NCBI GenBank assembly: GCA_027422505.1
Contig: JAPQWV010000018.1
Coordinates: 19,610,001-19,674,000 of the forward strand
DNA: 64,000 nucleotides
Reading direction: 5' to 3'
Source of the DNA: Craterostigma plantagineum
Taxonomy: Eukaryota > Streptophyta > Magnoliopsida > Lamiales > Linderniaceae
The notes under the pieces were generated by a model. That model ran no database searches. It had not been told where the DNA came from and worked only from the letters and a program-made list of their open reading frames with translations. The position numbers were made by a program, and so were the translations under genes. This document shows, piece after piece, positions 23,315 to 35,361 of the stretch (the stretch's first letter is position 1; the number at the start of each line of letters is the position of its first letter).

Positions 23315-25426
23315 TCAGTACTTGATCACACGGTGGCGCAACCACAACTCATACATAATCATGTGGAAAGCATCATGTTTGATTGGAGGTGAGTTCCATT
23401 GGAAGTGTTTTTGTACCTACCAACCAAAGCAAATTACTTGAGCTGCATAAATGATTTGCTGCATTGTAGTAGATGGAGAAGAAAAGAAAAGGAAATAATA
23501 AGATTCGGATAATATTTAATGACATTGGTAAAAAAATATGGGCACCTTCACCAAATTGTTGTGCAGTGTTACAAATTCTTGTGTAATACTCTTCAGTATT
23601 TGCTTCAGCTGGTACACATCTTTTTCCTTAAGCACAACAGAGAATTTACGCCACTCAAGGACATCACTGAAAGGCAAATCATAGTAGTCGGAGAGTATCA
23701 CTGCATGCAATAATATAAGCAGATCGATCATTCAAGAGTCTAAAATGGAAATCGAAATTAAATACATAATGCATGAAACAAACAAAAGCTGTCCAAACAT
23801 ACCAGGAATACATCCATAGTGTATGGAATCTGCTATCCGTGCACTGTTGACCTGCGAACCCCCGGGGGAAATGCAGAACTTAGTTCTATAAAATCTCTTT
23901 TGATACACTAAATGCCCTGTCGCCCGATTAATTCTGTTATTGGAGATATCTAGTTCTGTGTCGTTTTCCCAGACACGAGCCAGTATAACCCGAATTTGGA
24001 GTTTCTATGACCAGCCCAAAAGCCAAGAGTTGTCCTGCAGAACATCGTTTTCGCAACATCATGTATAATGGGATCGGCGAACACCAGATAATAAAATTAA
24101 AAAAGAAAAAATCTTATAATATGAAGTGCAAAAAGATTTAACTTGACCCAATTTGAATATTAAAAAATACACTCAGTGGGTGATAAGAGTTACAAGTCTC
24201 TAAGAAACTTCATAGCAAACAGATATCTAATGATGAAACAGAAACCAAAACTTGTGAAAACTGAGGGGTACACTCTATAACAAATTAGCAATTGACCAAG
24301 ATCAGCGCAGGATGCTCAAAGCCTTAGGCCTTTTATTAGTTAGTCCTGGTAAAGCCCCCAGAAACGAGGTCCTCGGTAACATAGATACAGAAAAGAAACA
24401 AGTCGAGCTAATCAGAACTGAACATAAAGAAATGAAAGAAGAGGATATAACAGAAAGATAAGTTATGGAGATACCTATTCTCAACATCGTTACCGCCAGC
24501 TGGAAGAGCAAAGGGCTGAAGAATCTGTGGAAGAGCAACGTCTTTGTGGGTATGAACCCAACATCATAACTCGACGAGCAAACGACACGAATTGAATTCT
24601 TTACAAGCAGAGGGAGTCCTTCGGTTGCCCTTACACCAACATCATGACAAGTGACGAAGAAATGATCAGCACCAAGGGTTCTGTTCCAATACGGATACTT
24701 AGCGATCAAACCCTCCACATAGTCCTTGACAATTATGGCCATGTTTTCGTATGATATCCCCTGGGTTTGGTCAGAAGACGAAGGATCAGATCCGATGTGA
24801 ACTAAAAGTGCCCACATCGTAATCTAATAGTGAAAGAACATCGTTGACTCAATTGGCATATTTTGTGAGGAGATAGAAACTAAAACAACCATCTCCTTAT
24901 GCAAGATTAAGCTCATCCAATTGAAACAGACCAAGAACTTAGAGTATATTTGAATTCAATACAATGGGAGAGAAGGGTTTCCAAGAATCCCTTACCTTGC
25001 CACGCATCTTATGGCACGAAATTGGGATGAAAAACAAGTCCGCTCGATGTGGATCCCGTGACAAAGCTGCTCTCTCTTAAATTCTGGAAAAAGTAGCCCT
25101 CACTGGCGTACTTCCCCGTCAGCTTCCGGCGTCTGATAGTACGTTTTGGGATCGCCGTCACCGTAGATGTAAACCTTAAATCTCCTCACCATATCCTCGT
25201 AATTGATCTTGAACAGCTTCGGATGATGATAGACATCGTCGTTCGCGACATTGACGTCGAACACGTGGAGATGCGCGGGATTTACGGAGCTGCGGGGGGA
25301 TTTGAAGGAGACGTAAGTGAATGAGAAGAGAGTGAAGAAGGCGAGTGCGAGGAGAGATCCTCTGAGGCCGAACAAGGCGGATGAAGACGGAAGCGGCGGT
25401 GACTGGCGGACATTCGCCGCCGACAT
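23315..25426 (-). pseudogene. GT47 exostosin-family glycosyltransferase, frame-broken
   Basis: Golgi type II glycosyltransferase for cell-wall polysaccharides (family knowledge). Exons in transcript order: 25426-24996, 24760-24475, 24034-23803, 23700-23546, 23416-23315, with good splice sites. Exon 1 gives a cytosolic tail, a membrane anchor (about residues 20-40, LLALAFFTLFSFTYV) and KVYIYGDGDPKTYYQTP, then RKLTGKYASEGYFFQN and HRADLFFIPISCHKMRGK in shifted frames. Exon 2: AKYPYWNRTLGADHFFV, VRVV-like core, DVALPQILQPFALPAGG. Exon 3: TLGFWAGHRNSK, INRATGHLVYQKRFYR, GGSQVNSARIADSIHYG. Exons 4-5: VILSDYYDLPFSDVLEWRKF to LWLRHRVIKY. Frame breaks at about 25127 and 25057 (each looks like CGCGG cut to CGG), 24545 and 23995 (one base missing). 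It resembles At3g45400-type proteins from memory. Pseudogene, or an intact gene with sequence errors. Confidence 0.88.
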
Positions 25427-26410
25427 TCCCTGACGGTTACCACCGGATTGTTGGATCCGCGGGGGATGTTTATCGGTTGCGGAGGTTCGATTTGCTTAGG
25501 GTTGGTTGGGGCTAAGAACAAGATTAATATGAAATTTATTTATTCCTGTATTCATCTTATTTCGTTCATTAATAATTAGCTTATGAATTTAATAATTGAA
25601 TCGAGTGTTAATCTTACTTATTAGGAACTTCGCATGTAATTACCTTAGATTTATTTAATTTCCTTATTTATAAGTTTTTTTCAACGACATCTTGATTTCA
25701 TTTCACAAAGAAAACATACGACCAATTGTCCAACCAGTTCTCTCTGATAAACATTCGGAAGAGAATAAGCTCGCAAATGAGCTATGATAACAAACACACA
25801 AAATAATGAAACAACGAAAAAGAAACACAATAAGAAACTAATCTAGAACACGACGAATTATATAACCTAGTATGGAAAAGCTTAAAACTCCATGAAAATG
25901 GCTAATAAGCTAATATCCCACACTCTTCGCTTTCATTAGTCTTCGACTCAAGGTTGTTGTCTTTTTTTGTTTTTTCGAAATGGTCATCCCACAAAGGAAG
26001 AAAAAGACTCCTACATGTTAAAAGATTACCACCTTTTTGTATCAAACATCATATGGGCCTTATAACACTAGGCTTATTAAAGGATCTAATGAGCAGCCCA
26101 TATTCAAGAAGCTTTTATCAGATAAGGAAATACTCTTCGTTTATATATTGACTGAAACAACCGCATTCCAGACAGAAGCAAGATTTGAAAACCCCTAAAA
26201 ATCTCTCTGCATACTTTTATGCTTTCATATATTTTCTTTAGAATTTTCGAGTCTCTAGCTAGAAAATATAGCATATTCTCACTGCGTTTTTCAATAGTAT
26301 CTATAGATCTTGCGTTTTACTCTTGTGTTTACGAGTTTTCTTGAAGCAATTGTATCGTTAAGCACAAAGAGATCGTTTTCCTACTGTTTAGATCTAAGAT
26401 TTTAACTCCG
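25427..26410. other. Spacer upstream of the GT47 locus
   Basis: No gene found. Positions 25427-25530 are GC-richer and are the probable 5' UTR of the minus-strand glycosyltransferase locus. The rest is AT-rich without clear structure. Confidence 0.4.
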
Positions 26411-27000
26411 ATTCAATTTTATTAACTACATGAGGGAGGCCAAACTCCCACAAGGGGATACTAAGATAAACAACCTTATTAAACTAAACAACTGGAAAAA
26501 CTAAGGAATGAACCCCCAACCTCCATCTACCGGATATGCCTCCAAATTCGATCGCCGAAGTCCAACGACAAGAAGAGGAATCCCGTTATAGCAGCAGCCC
26601 CCGAGGGTGAGGAAATATTAAACATGTACATATGGTGAAGAAACATGCAAGAAAGAGTCAGCTGCACAATCCTCGTTTAGCTGCGCAATCCTACTATCCA
26701 AACAGCCAACTCGGCCAACTCACTATCAGCCACAACCGAACCGACGTTAGGACCCACAAACACCTGACACACAACCATGAAAGAGGCCTCAGCCAAAACG
26801 TCTGAAGCCACCACAAAGCATATCGGGGTCTGGGAAGACCATCCCATCACCATTCAAGGAGTGCGATGCAACCGAGGAGTTCCTCCCACATCATGTAGCC
26901 ATTTGTACGCCAACCAAAGAAAACCAAGAGTCATACTCATTTTTAACAAAGATGGAGTGGTGGATTTGCTCACAACCCATTTCTCATACACTGCCAAGCA
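26411..27000 (-). mobile_element. Possible 3' end of a LINE
   Basis: On the minus strand the sequence ends in TTTGTGGGAGTTTGGCCTC-like text followed by TTAATAAAATTG, which resembles the 3' ends of plant non-LTR retrotransposons from memory. No intact ORF was found, and the assignment rests on this tail alone. Confidence 0.3.
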
Positions 27001-28844
27001 TTTTCTTTAAAACTATTTAAATATTGAAAGTACTTCTGATTTTTTATAAAGAAAACTCAAACATACCTTGGGAATCGTCAGTTAGCACATACCACTGATT
27101 TAAGATTGTTTATTCGGCCCGAATGCATCAACGTGATTGTTACCAGAAGCTTCTTTGCTCAGTAGCTTGGGTCTTCGAATGGCCATTGATATGCTTTACC
27201 ATAGCATCAAGCGCATATTGTGTTATTCTTTATGTCTAATGACAGATATTCTTCAACATTGGTTTCTTCATAATTACCTTAAGCTCGTGATACCTCACAT
27301 ATCCTAACCTTGTGTGTGAAACTTAGTTGTTGCAGTGTTTACTGTCTTATCTACATAAGCAAATTCTGCTGACGTTAGTAGATGGACTCGAGTTTCGACC
27401 CTCCATGACCAGTTTGCCAATAATTTCAATCACTTTAACATTATCGGGTCGAAAAATAATGTAATTTGGTAGTGAGACGGATAGAAGATTTATCCTCATT
27501 CCCCGGGCAAGTTAAATGCCGTGTAGTTGCACTTAATTAGGACTAAATCGTGGGGTGATGACCGTTTTGCCAATATGAGCTATTGGAAACTTGGAGTTGT
27601 TAAGTGACCATCATCCGACCTACCTTGTATTCAGTTGTATTTTGTAACTTCTTGCCTCTCATTTGGAGCATAGTTTGTCCACGATCCAGTCCTTTTTATT
27701 GTCTATTTGTCCAGGGATGTGAACGCCAATGCCAATTTCTTGCGTAAGCCGGTAAGCATAATTTCTCCTCCTCTTTACAAGTCTCATCAGATATCATCGG
27801 ATCTCATCGACACTTACATCTCACTCTTCCGCTATTTTTCGTGCCTATTTAAAAGTATTGTATTCCTTTCAACGGTCTTTTGAATATGACAATATTTGCC
27901 GGCGTAGTGATTTTGTTTGCCACAAATGTATCAGGAACCATTTTTAATTCCCTTGGATTTTCTGGATTTTTCTTATAATGAACTTGTTGGACTTTCCTTA
28001 TTTCAAAGCTTATTTCTTCCCTTTCGATAAACTATTTCTTATGTCTTTTGTTTTCGTGGGAGGTCACTTATTTTTAGAACTTAACTAAGCTTCATCATCT
28101 TTCTTTAATGAGACATTCGCCATTTGTATAGTCTGCACTTCTTGGTTGGCTAGTATATTTTCAAGATTAGGAACAGAAAGCTGCTCTTACCAACCTTGTA
28201 TGGTGGCTGTAGTTCCACTGAATGCATATCTTAGGCTGTGAATGATAATTTTCCTAATATCTTCTGAAACTTTATCGATTAGGTCAAACTCCGATATTTC
28301 ACAACAAAGGAATCTTAACTTCTTAAAGTATTCGTGTTCCATATCTCCCCTTGTTTGAGTGACAGAAGCTTGTTTTCAAGAAGTTACAGCTTGACTCATT
28401 ATTCTTCAAAAACAGTTCCGCTACCGTGCCTAGAGTGCATGCATCTCCGCCAACTCTTTGTTGGTAGTCATAAGTGCGTAAATGACCTTTCCCGCCTTAT
28501 TAGTCCATTTTCGTAAGGCTTCGGCTTCATGTGGTTGTGTAACTTCATCTCCGTCAACTGCTTCTCATATATCTGCCCTTAAAGATACGCCTCCACAAAG
28601 GTCTGACGCATTGAGTAATATTGATAATCAAGTTTTTTCTATCCCGCCAGCCGACTGTATGTCCGTCAACGTGACTTGGATTACCTCATTGTAACCAAGA
28701 AAGGCTGCGCTTCACAATTTTTAATTTGTGCGCGGTGCCTCCAAAGTCCGAACTCAATAATTACCTTTTGATTAGCGGCAATGGATGAATCCGTAATATG
28801 CCTACTCGTATCACAAAGATACTTGACGTGGCTCTGATACCACT
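27001..28844 (-). mobile_element. Decayed Copia gag region with primer site
   Basis: On the minus strand a primer-site complement (GCTCTGATACCAC, 28831-28843) sits beside an LTR end at 28845. Minus-strand reading of about 28200-28370 gives a broken gag with ENKLLSLKQGDM, FLCCEISEFDLIDKVS and SGTTATIQGW in mixed frames, the pattern of UBN2-type Copia gag. The remainder to 27001 is too decayed to read. Confidence 0.5.
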
Positions 28845-29173
28845 TGTTGCATAATAAAGAGGCGAGAAATGCAAACTTGGTTCACAATAGAGTCCATAAT
28901 CTTTTGTTAAGCCTCAGAACTTGGTAAAAACCGATGGAATTTGGTCTGGCAATTTAGATGACCTAAAAACTAAAACATATGAAAATTGAAAACGCACTAC
29001 ATACATTTTCATATCTAAAATTGATCAGTCTATTTAGTTAATTATTATTTACAATTAATATGTTGCATTTAGATATTATATATAAACACGCATTTAAGTG
29101 TGAAAAAGACTAGTATGTATTATGACGGCAACTCACTCACTAAACTATAATTGAGATATAATAAGGTGAAAAC
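28845..29173 (-). repeat. Probable LTR of the decayed Copia
   Basis: It starts TGTTGCATAATAA immediately outside the primer site at 28831-28843, as an LTR end should. The far boundary is not clear; the sequence runs AT-rich to the inverted repeat at 29174. Confidence 0.4.
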
Positions 29174-29777
29174 TAATAACGACCAATCAAATAATTGGAG
29201 AGATAAGGATGGTAGGAGTAATAAGGAATGACGTGATTTGTTACACTGACAAATCACGGATTGATTTGGTTCATCAATGAGGGAATCATGGAAGTAATCA
29301 AGGATGTCGCATTAAGACTCAATCACGTTTAATATGGCAAGTCAATAAAGAGAAGATCATCATCAATCAATCATCGAAGATCTTTATCCATATAAGAGCA
29401 TTGAAGACCTAATCAGGGATTAATAGAATTGATATGCTAGTTAACGTGAGACTTGCTTGAGTATGCTAGTTACATCGACTTTATATAGAGGCTAGAGATT
29501 AATATAAAAGAAAAATATATCAATTCTATTAATCCCTGATTAGGTCTTCAATGCTCTTATATGGATAAAGATCTTCGATGATTGATTGATGATGATCTTC
29601 TCTTTATGACTTGCCATATTAAACGTGATTGAGTCTTAATGCGACATCCTTGATTACTTCCATGATTCCCTCATTGATGAACCAAATCAATCCGTGATTT
29701 GTCAGTGTAACAAATCACGTCCTTCCTTATTACTCCTACCATCCTTATCTCTCCAATTATTTGATTGGTCGTTATTA
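29174..29777. repeat. 262-bp inverted repeat made of Copia LTR sequence
   Basis: The left arm (29174-29435) is the near-exact reverse complement of the right arm (29517-29777), separated by an 81-bp loop (29436-29516). I noticed only a one-base indel and one substitution between the arms. The right arm is the 3' LTR of the minus-strand Copia next door; the loop holds the LTR part with the CTATATAAAG promoter box (minus strand). A transcript through it could fold into a very long hairpin. Confidence 0.92.
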
Positions 29778-32740
29778 CCCTCCCTCAAACTGTGGCGGGG
29801 CTGGAGGCACAGTTTGCTGCGAATGTGATGAAAAGATGCTTTGCACAGGGGCTTTGTGAAAATGTCCGCAAGCTGAAGGGTAGAGGGAACATGGCGAGTA
29901 ACAAGAAGTCCCATTGCGACTCTTTCACGAATAAAATGGTAGTCAAGCTCAATGTGTTTGCTCCGAGCATGAAAAACCGGATTAACAGTCATGTGTAAGG
30001 CACTCAGATTGTCGCATAGAAGTAGAGGAGGACGGGTTTGAGGAATTTGAAGATCCCGTAAGAGAAAAGTAAGCCATGTCAGTTCAGCTGTTGTGTTTGC
30101 CATTGCACGATATTCAGCTTCGGTGCTAGAGCGTGAAATGGTTGGTTGCTTCTTTGCACACCAAGAAATAATATTTTGTCCCAAAAACGTGCAAAATCCC
30201 GTTGTAGAGCGCCTAGTAGTGGGACAACCTGCCCAATCTGCATCAGAAAAAGCAAAAAGATCAAGTGTAGTGTTTCCAGTTAGATGTAAACCCAATGTAA
30301 TAGAGCCCTTCACATAACGTAAGATACGACGGACCATTTTTATGCTAGCAACTGTAGGCGATTGCATATATTGAGACACATAGTTAACACTAAAAGAAAG
30401 ATCAGGCAGTGTAATTGTTAAATATTGCAAAGCACCAACAATGCTACGATAAAAAGTAGGATCAGAGAAAGGTGTCTTATCATGATGTCCCTTCGTTTTC
30501 GATTCCATAGGGGTACTCATTGGTTTGCAATCTAACATCTGGGCCTTGTCAAGAAGAGAGCGGGCATAATGGGTTTGAGACAGGTGCAAAGTATTATGGG
30601 ACCGTTGAACTTCTATACCAAGAAAATGATGTACAGGTCCAAGATCTTTCATTGCAAATTCGCTGTGTAAAGCTGTGATAAAATCGTTAAGTAACGTTGA
30701 ACTCGATCCTGTTAATAACATATCATCAACATAAAGAAGTAAGACCAATGTGCCAGATGAAGAGTGCATAATAAATAAAGACGGATCAGCGAGGCTACAA
30801 AAGAAACCAGCTTTGAGTAAGAATGTGCTAAAGCGATCAAACCAAGCTCGTGGTGCTTGTTTTAGACCATATAGTGCTTTTCGAAGTTTGCAAACATGAG
30901 ACGGAAATTTTGGATCATGCATACCTGGTGGTTGCTCCATATAAATGGCTTCAGTTATGTAACCATGAAGGAAAGCATTTTTAACATCAAGTTGTCGAAT
31001 GTCCCATTGACGAACCATGGCTATACTAAGAACTAGTACTTGGTTTAATGACCGGAGAGAATGTTTCTAAATAGTCGATACCATCTACTTGGTGATACCC
31101 CTTCGCAACGAGACGTGCTTTAAGCCTATCAAGTGTACCATTTGCCTGTAATTTAGCTTTAAAGACCCATTTTGATCCAATAATATGCATATGAGGGTCT
31201 CGGGGAACTAAGGTCCACGTGGAATTTTGATGTAGAGCATCGAGTTCTTCAAGCATAGCTTTCCGCCATCCGCCATGTTGAAGAGCCGCTTTGACGGATC
31301 GTGGCTCGCTTGGAATATCCCCACAAGCAAGAAATAAGGCATATCGTGGATTCGGCTTGTAAATTCCATGTTGTGCTTGCGTAACCATTCGATGATCTGT
31401 GGATGAAACAAATTCAGAAGAAGGTATAGAGTCTGCACATACCATGGAATTATCTTCGGTCGGAAGGGATATTGAGGTAGGCGTATCGTCTTCTTGTGGG
31501 AGTAAATTGAGATCAATACTAGTGGAAGTGTGCTCTTCTGGATGATTTATCGTCGGTTCAGCGGGGGCACCTGTAGGATCTGGTACACCTGTTGATGGAT
31601 TTAAGATTGATGTTGAAACAGGAATCTGTGTTAGGTCTGTCGTTGAAGATGGTGAGTTCACTGAAACATGAGATGGAGGATCAACAAATAATGACAAAGT
31701 AACATCAGAGGATGATAAAGACCTATTTATCTTGTACGGATATAAAGTTTCATCAAATATGACATGCCTAGACACAAATATTTTATATGTTGTAGGATCA
31801 AGACATTTGTACCCTTTATGGCGATCGCTGTAACCTACAAACACACAAGGAACGGTTTTAGGATCAAATTTATTCCTTTTAGTATTCCATGTATACGGGT
31901 AATAGATCCAAACACCCGTAAGATATTATAGTTAGGATTAACACCATATAAATGAAAGTAAGGACAATCAAAATTAAGAGAAGAAGATGATAGACGATTG
32001 ATTAAAAACGTTACCGTGAGGAAGGCTTCGACCCACAAAGAAGGAGGTGCACCACTATGAAAGATCATAGTCATCCCAAGTTCTCTGATACTCCGATGGC
32101 GACGTTCAACAATACCTGTTTGCTCCGGCGTATGTGGGCAAGAAAGTTGATGAATGATTCCCTGTTGCTGAAAGTGTAAAGCAAGTCTTTTGTTTACAAA
32201 TTCACCGCCACCATCAGAATGAAAAATTTTGTTTTTCCTGTCAAACTGGCGTTGCACATAACTTTCAAAAGCTAAATAAACATCAGTAAAATCAGATTTG
32301 GCACGAAGCGGGAGTCCATATATAATGAGAAAAATCATCAATAATGCAAGCATAATATCGAAATTTATCGCGAGATAAAATAGGAGCAGGTCCCCAAATA
32401 TCACAATGAATTTTCTCAAAGGCACTAGTACAAGAAGAAGATGAAGAACCAAAAGGTAATTTGCTAAGTTTGCCTAGTTGGCAACTTTCACAAACAACGT
32501 GCACATTTTTATTTGAATAAACACTAATTAAATTCTTAGAACGTAATAAATGAACAGATGACTTTTGCGGGTGTCCAAGACGTTGATGCCACAGTTCTTC
32601 ACTCCCTGTCTTTTGTCTATTTGAGAAATATGTTTCTTTTGGGTTGGATAAAACATAAAGATCTCCTTTACGTTGACCCATTATCAAAGCCCGACCTATT
32701 GCTCGTTCCTTAATGCAAATATGGAACTTCAATGGAGCTT
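29778..32740 (-). pseudogene. Copia pol: integrase, RT and RNase H in broken frames
   Basis: In transcript order: pre-integrase ELWHQRLGHPQKSS with zinc-finger Cys pair (32732-32292); integrase core HCDIWGP, HSDGGGEF, PEQTGIVERRHRS (to 31835); C-terminal GKGY-type VFVGYSDRHKGYKC and a Ser/Thr-rich linker, then RT start KARLVAKGYHQVDG (31844-31026); RT and RNase H (31018-29702) with DVKNAFLHGYI, LYGLKQAPRAW, catalytic LYVDDMLL, FSDADWAGC, SRSSTEAEYRAMA, HARSKHIELDYHFIRE and LADIFTKPL. Catalytic Asp-Asp-Glu and YVDD are present, but there are frame breaks near 32300, 31840 and 31022 and no gag. The conserved motifs place it in a Copia lineage different from the Tnt1-like elements here. Confidence 0.9.
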
Positions 32741-33285
32741 TATTATTTTTTAACGTGAGACTTGTTTGAGTATGCTAGTTACATCGACTTTATATAGAGG
32801 CTAGAGATTAATATAAAAGGAAAATATATCAATTCTATTAATCCCTGATTAGGTCTCCAATGCTCTTATATGGATAAAGATCTTCGATGATTGATTGATG
32901 ATGATCTTCTCTTTATTGACTTGCCATATTAAACGTGATTGAGTCTTAATGCGACATCCTTGATTACTTCCATGATTCCCTCATTGATGAACCAAATCAA
33001 TCAATGGAGCTTTATTATTTTTTAACGTGAGACTTGCTTGAGTATGCTAGTTACATCGACTTTATATAGAGGCTAGAGATTAATATAAAAGGAAAATATA
33101 TCAATTCTATTAATCCCTGATTAGGTCTTTAATGCTCTTATATGGATAAAGATCTTCGATGATTGATTGATGATGATCTTCTCTTTATTGACTTGCCATA
33201 TTGAACGTGATTGAGTCTTAATGCGACATCCTTGATTACTTCCATGATTCCCTCATTGATGAACCAAATCAATCCGTGATTTGTC
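32731..33285. repeat. Tandem duplication across an LTR-coding joint
   Basis: Two head-to-tail copies (about 32731-33001 and 33002-33285) each begin with ATGGAGCTTTATTATTTTTT, part of the pre-integrase coding strand, and run into the same LTR segment ending GAACCAAATCAAT. The second copy extends a little further (CCGTGATTTGTC). The unit therefore includes the abnormal coding/LTR junction itself. Confidence 0.85.
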
Positions 33286-33290
33286 GGGCG

Positions 33291-33571
33291 TGTTGGAAAT
33301 AAATTATATAAAATTAAGAAGTGATGCACTCCCTTAAGGGTTAACCTTTTAGGAAAAGTGATCACTTAACATGGTATCAGAGCTTAGGGACCTGCAGGTC
33401 CTGGGTACGAATCCTCACGACCACCCATTTATGAGAGTTGCACGTCTAAGGCTAGATAATAGAGAAGTCAGCCTAGACGTGAGGGGGCGTGTTGGAAATA
33501 AATTATATAAAATTAAGAAGTGAATGCACTCCCTTAAGGGTTAACCTTTTAGGAAAAGTGGTCACTTAACA
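33291..33571 (+). mobile_element. TRIM (miniature LTR retrotransposon)
   Basis: Two direct repeats, 33291-33371 and 33490-33571 (81 and 82 bp), each TGTTGGAAATA...CACTTAACA, differing at only a few positions. The primer site TGGTATCAGAGC (33372-33383) follows the first repeat directly, and a polypurine tract GTGAGGGGGCG precedes the second. The internal part is 118 bp and non-coding. No 5-bp target duplication; instead the left flank GGGCG repeats the end of the polypurine tract, as if the first LTR were itself a 3' LTR of a collapsed tandem copy. Confidence 0.9.
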
Positions 33572-34496
33572 TAGTCACTAGAAGCTATTGAACACCCATA
33601 CAATTCTTTTATTATTCTATAGAGTAAACGACAAAAAAAGTGCTTAAATTGTATCAAAGTCTCAGTACTGGTGCTCAAACTTTTAAATATGTCATTATGG
33701 TTCATGAACTTTGAAAAGCCTTTCATTTTTTGTTCATTTGACCTAAAGAAGCGGTAAACGAACCAAAATAGAACAGTTTTGCAAAGTTCATGAACCACAA
33801 TTGCATAATTAAAAGTTTGAGCATTAATAATTATTATTTTTATTTTACATACATGTTATTGTATAAACTAGATACAAAATTCAGCTTAATGACCACAATA
33901 ATTTCTTTTGTTTTTTCCAAGATGTATCCCAACAGAATCACGTCGAAATTTTTAAAAATTTGAGCATTAACAATTATTTCTTTATTCATATATTTTAACT
34001 TTTTTTTCAAGAAGTATCCCGGTTACGGTTGTGCTGAGATATTTTTTAAAAGAAAAGTTAAAAAATCTTTTTGTGATCGACGATGAATTTTACATCAATT
34101 TTATACATATATAAATTCTAATTGTGGGACTTAAACTTTTAAATATGTTGTTTTGATTTCTGGACTTTGCAAAACCGCTCTCTTTCGATTTTATTTACTG
34201 ATTCTTTTGGTAAAGGGATTCTTTTGGTAAAGGGAAGAAAGAATGATTGCAAGTGAAGGAACAAAATGCACATGTAAAAGTTTGGGCGTCAAAAGTAGAT
34301 AGTGGTAGAATTTAAGCCCATTTCTATCGTTTACTATATTTTATACTCTGCTTGTTTTGTTTCTTACACAATGAGGTGGCACACATATCCTATTTATAAA
34401 TGCTAGAGTCGGTGAATTTATTTCAGCGAAAAATCTTTAGCTGAATTATGCAAGGTGGTGATGATTCTAGAGCGTGCTCCAAACATCGGTTGCAAC
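33572..34496. repeat. Spacer with an old interspersed repeat
   Basis: No gene. Positions about 33640-33840 and 34120-34300 contain phrases (TTTGCAAAGTTCATGAACC, AAAAGTTTGAGC) that also occur at about 53290-53840, so these are copies of one dispersed repeat of unknown class. Confidence 0.5.
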
Positions 34497-35000
34497 TAGG
34501 GCTCGGGAAAAATATCGAAATACCGATACCGTCCTTATCGTATCGAATCGTATCGAAAATATCGAAAATTTTAGTATACCGAAGTTTTTGGTAAGGTATG
34601 ATACCGTACCGAAAATTTTCGGTACGATAATGGTATGAAAGTTTTTAAAATTCGGTATACTGATTATGCTGAGTACCGAAATTCTAAAATTTTTAATATA
34701 TTTTATATATATATATATACACACCTATATATATTATATTATTTCAAAAAATATAAAATGAAAATTAAGGATCTTCATAAACTTATTTAGCCAATAAATT
34801 ATTAACTTATACACAACTTTCTAATATTCGGCCCACCAATATTTTACTTATGTAACTCAAGTAACGTTTAATTTTTGCCTTTTTAATATTTTTTTTTCAT
34901 GATTTTGAAAGCGTGAAGATGCAATGCAATTACTTTTTGTTAATCTTCACTAATTTTTAAAATATAGCCGCTTCGTTTTAATCGCACCGAACCACCCCTA
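34497..35000. mobile_element. hAT-like element, sibling of 7531-8333
   Basis: 504 bp, starts TAGGGCTCGGG and ends CCACCCCTA. Flanks GTTGCAAC (34489-34496) and GTTGCAAG (35001-35008) match at 7 of 8 positions. The left 200 bp shares the CCGAAAATTTTCGGTAC-type text of the element at 7531, while the right part is shortened. No ORF. Confidence 0.85.
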
Positions 35001-35361
35001 GTTGCAAGTCGATGATTAAGTCGTGTAACTTGTCTCGAGTGATTAATTTATATTACTCAAGGTTGTTGGTGATGATTCTTCAACTTTACCCTCTATTAGC
35101 TTTAAAGAGCAAAAGCCCTTCCCAGAATTACAAGCCCACGACCTTAGATATCAGAAGTTAACAACTCGCTCAAGCTCACTTATTTATGTGCGCAATTTTT
35201 ACAATACTTCAAACTTGCATAATTTCCAAATGCTCTTCCTAAGTTCAGATTCTCATCTTCTTTGAAGTCGGCGGTCAACATCGCACATGCATTTTAAGTC
35301 ATTCTTAAGCAACCTAGTGTTTCCTACTATCTTAAGTCATCTTATGGAGCTGTTTATTATG
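35001..35361. other. Spacer, no gene seen
   Basis: Three hundred and sixty bases without recognised structure between two hAT-like elements. Confidence 0.4.

Larger units (their letters stand above)
29444..33285 (-). mobile_element. Minus-strand Copia, partly rearranged
   Basis: Coding sequence for pre-integrase, integrase, reverse transcriptase and RNase H on the minus strand (32740-29778). The 3' LTR lies at about 29444-29777, after a polypurine tract TTTGAGGGAGGG. At the 5' end gag, protease and primer site are missing: LTR sequence joins pre-integrase coding directly near 32745, and a unit of about 272 bp spanning this joint is present twice. No target duplication found. The element is dead and rearranged. 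Confidence 0.85.

Noticed and set aside
26777..27010. 77-codon plus ORF as a gene
   Set aside because: No recognisable domain, and it overlaps a probable decayed LINE tail on the other strand.
29765..29998. Plus-strand 77-codon ORF
   Set aside because: Antisense shadow of the Copia RNase H coding region.
33372..33430. tRNA gene suggested by TGGTATCAGAGC and GGGTACGAATCC
   Set aside because: No cloverleaf can be formed; the first is a retroelement primer site within the TRIM.
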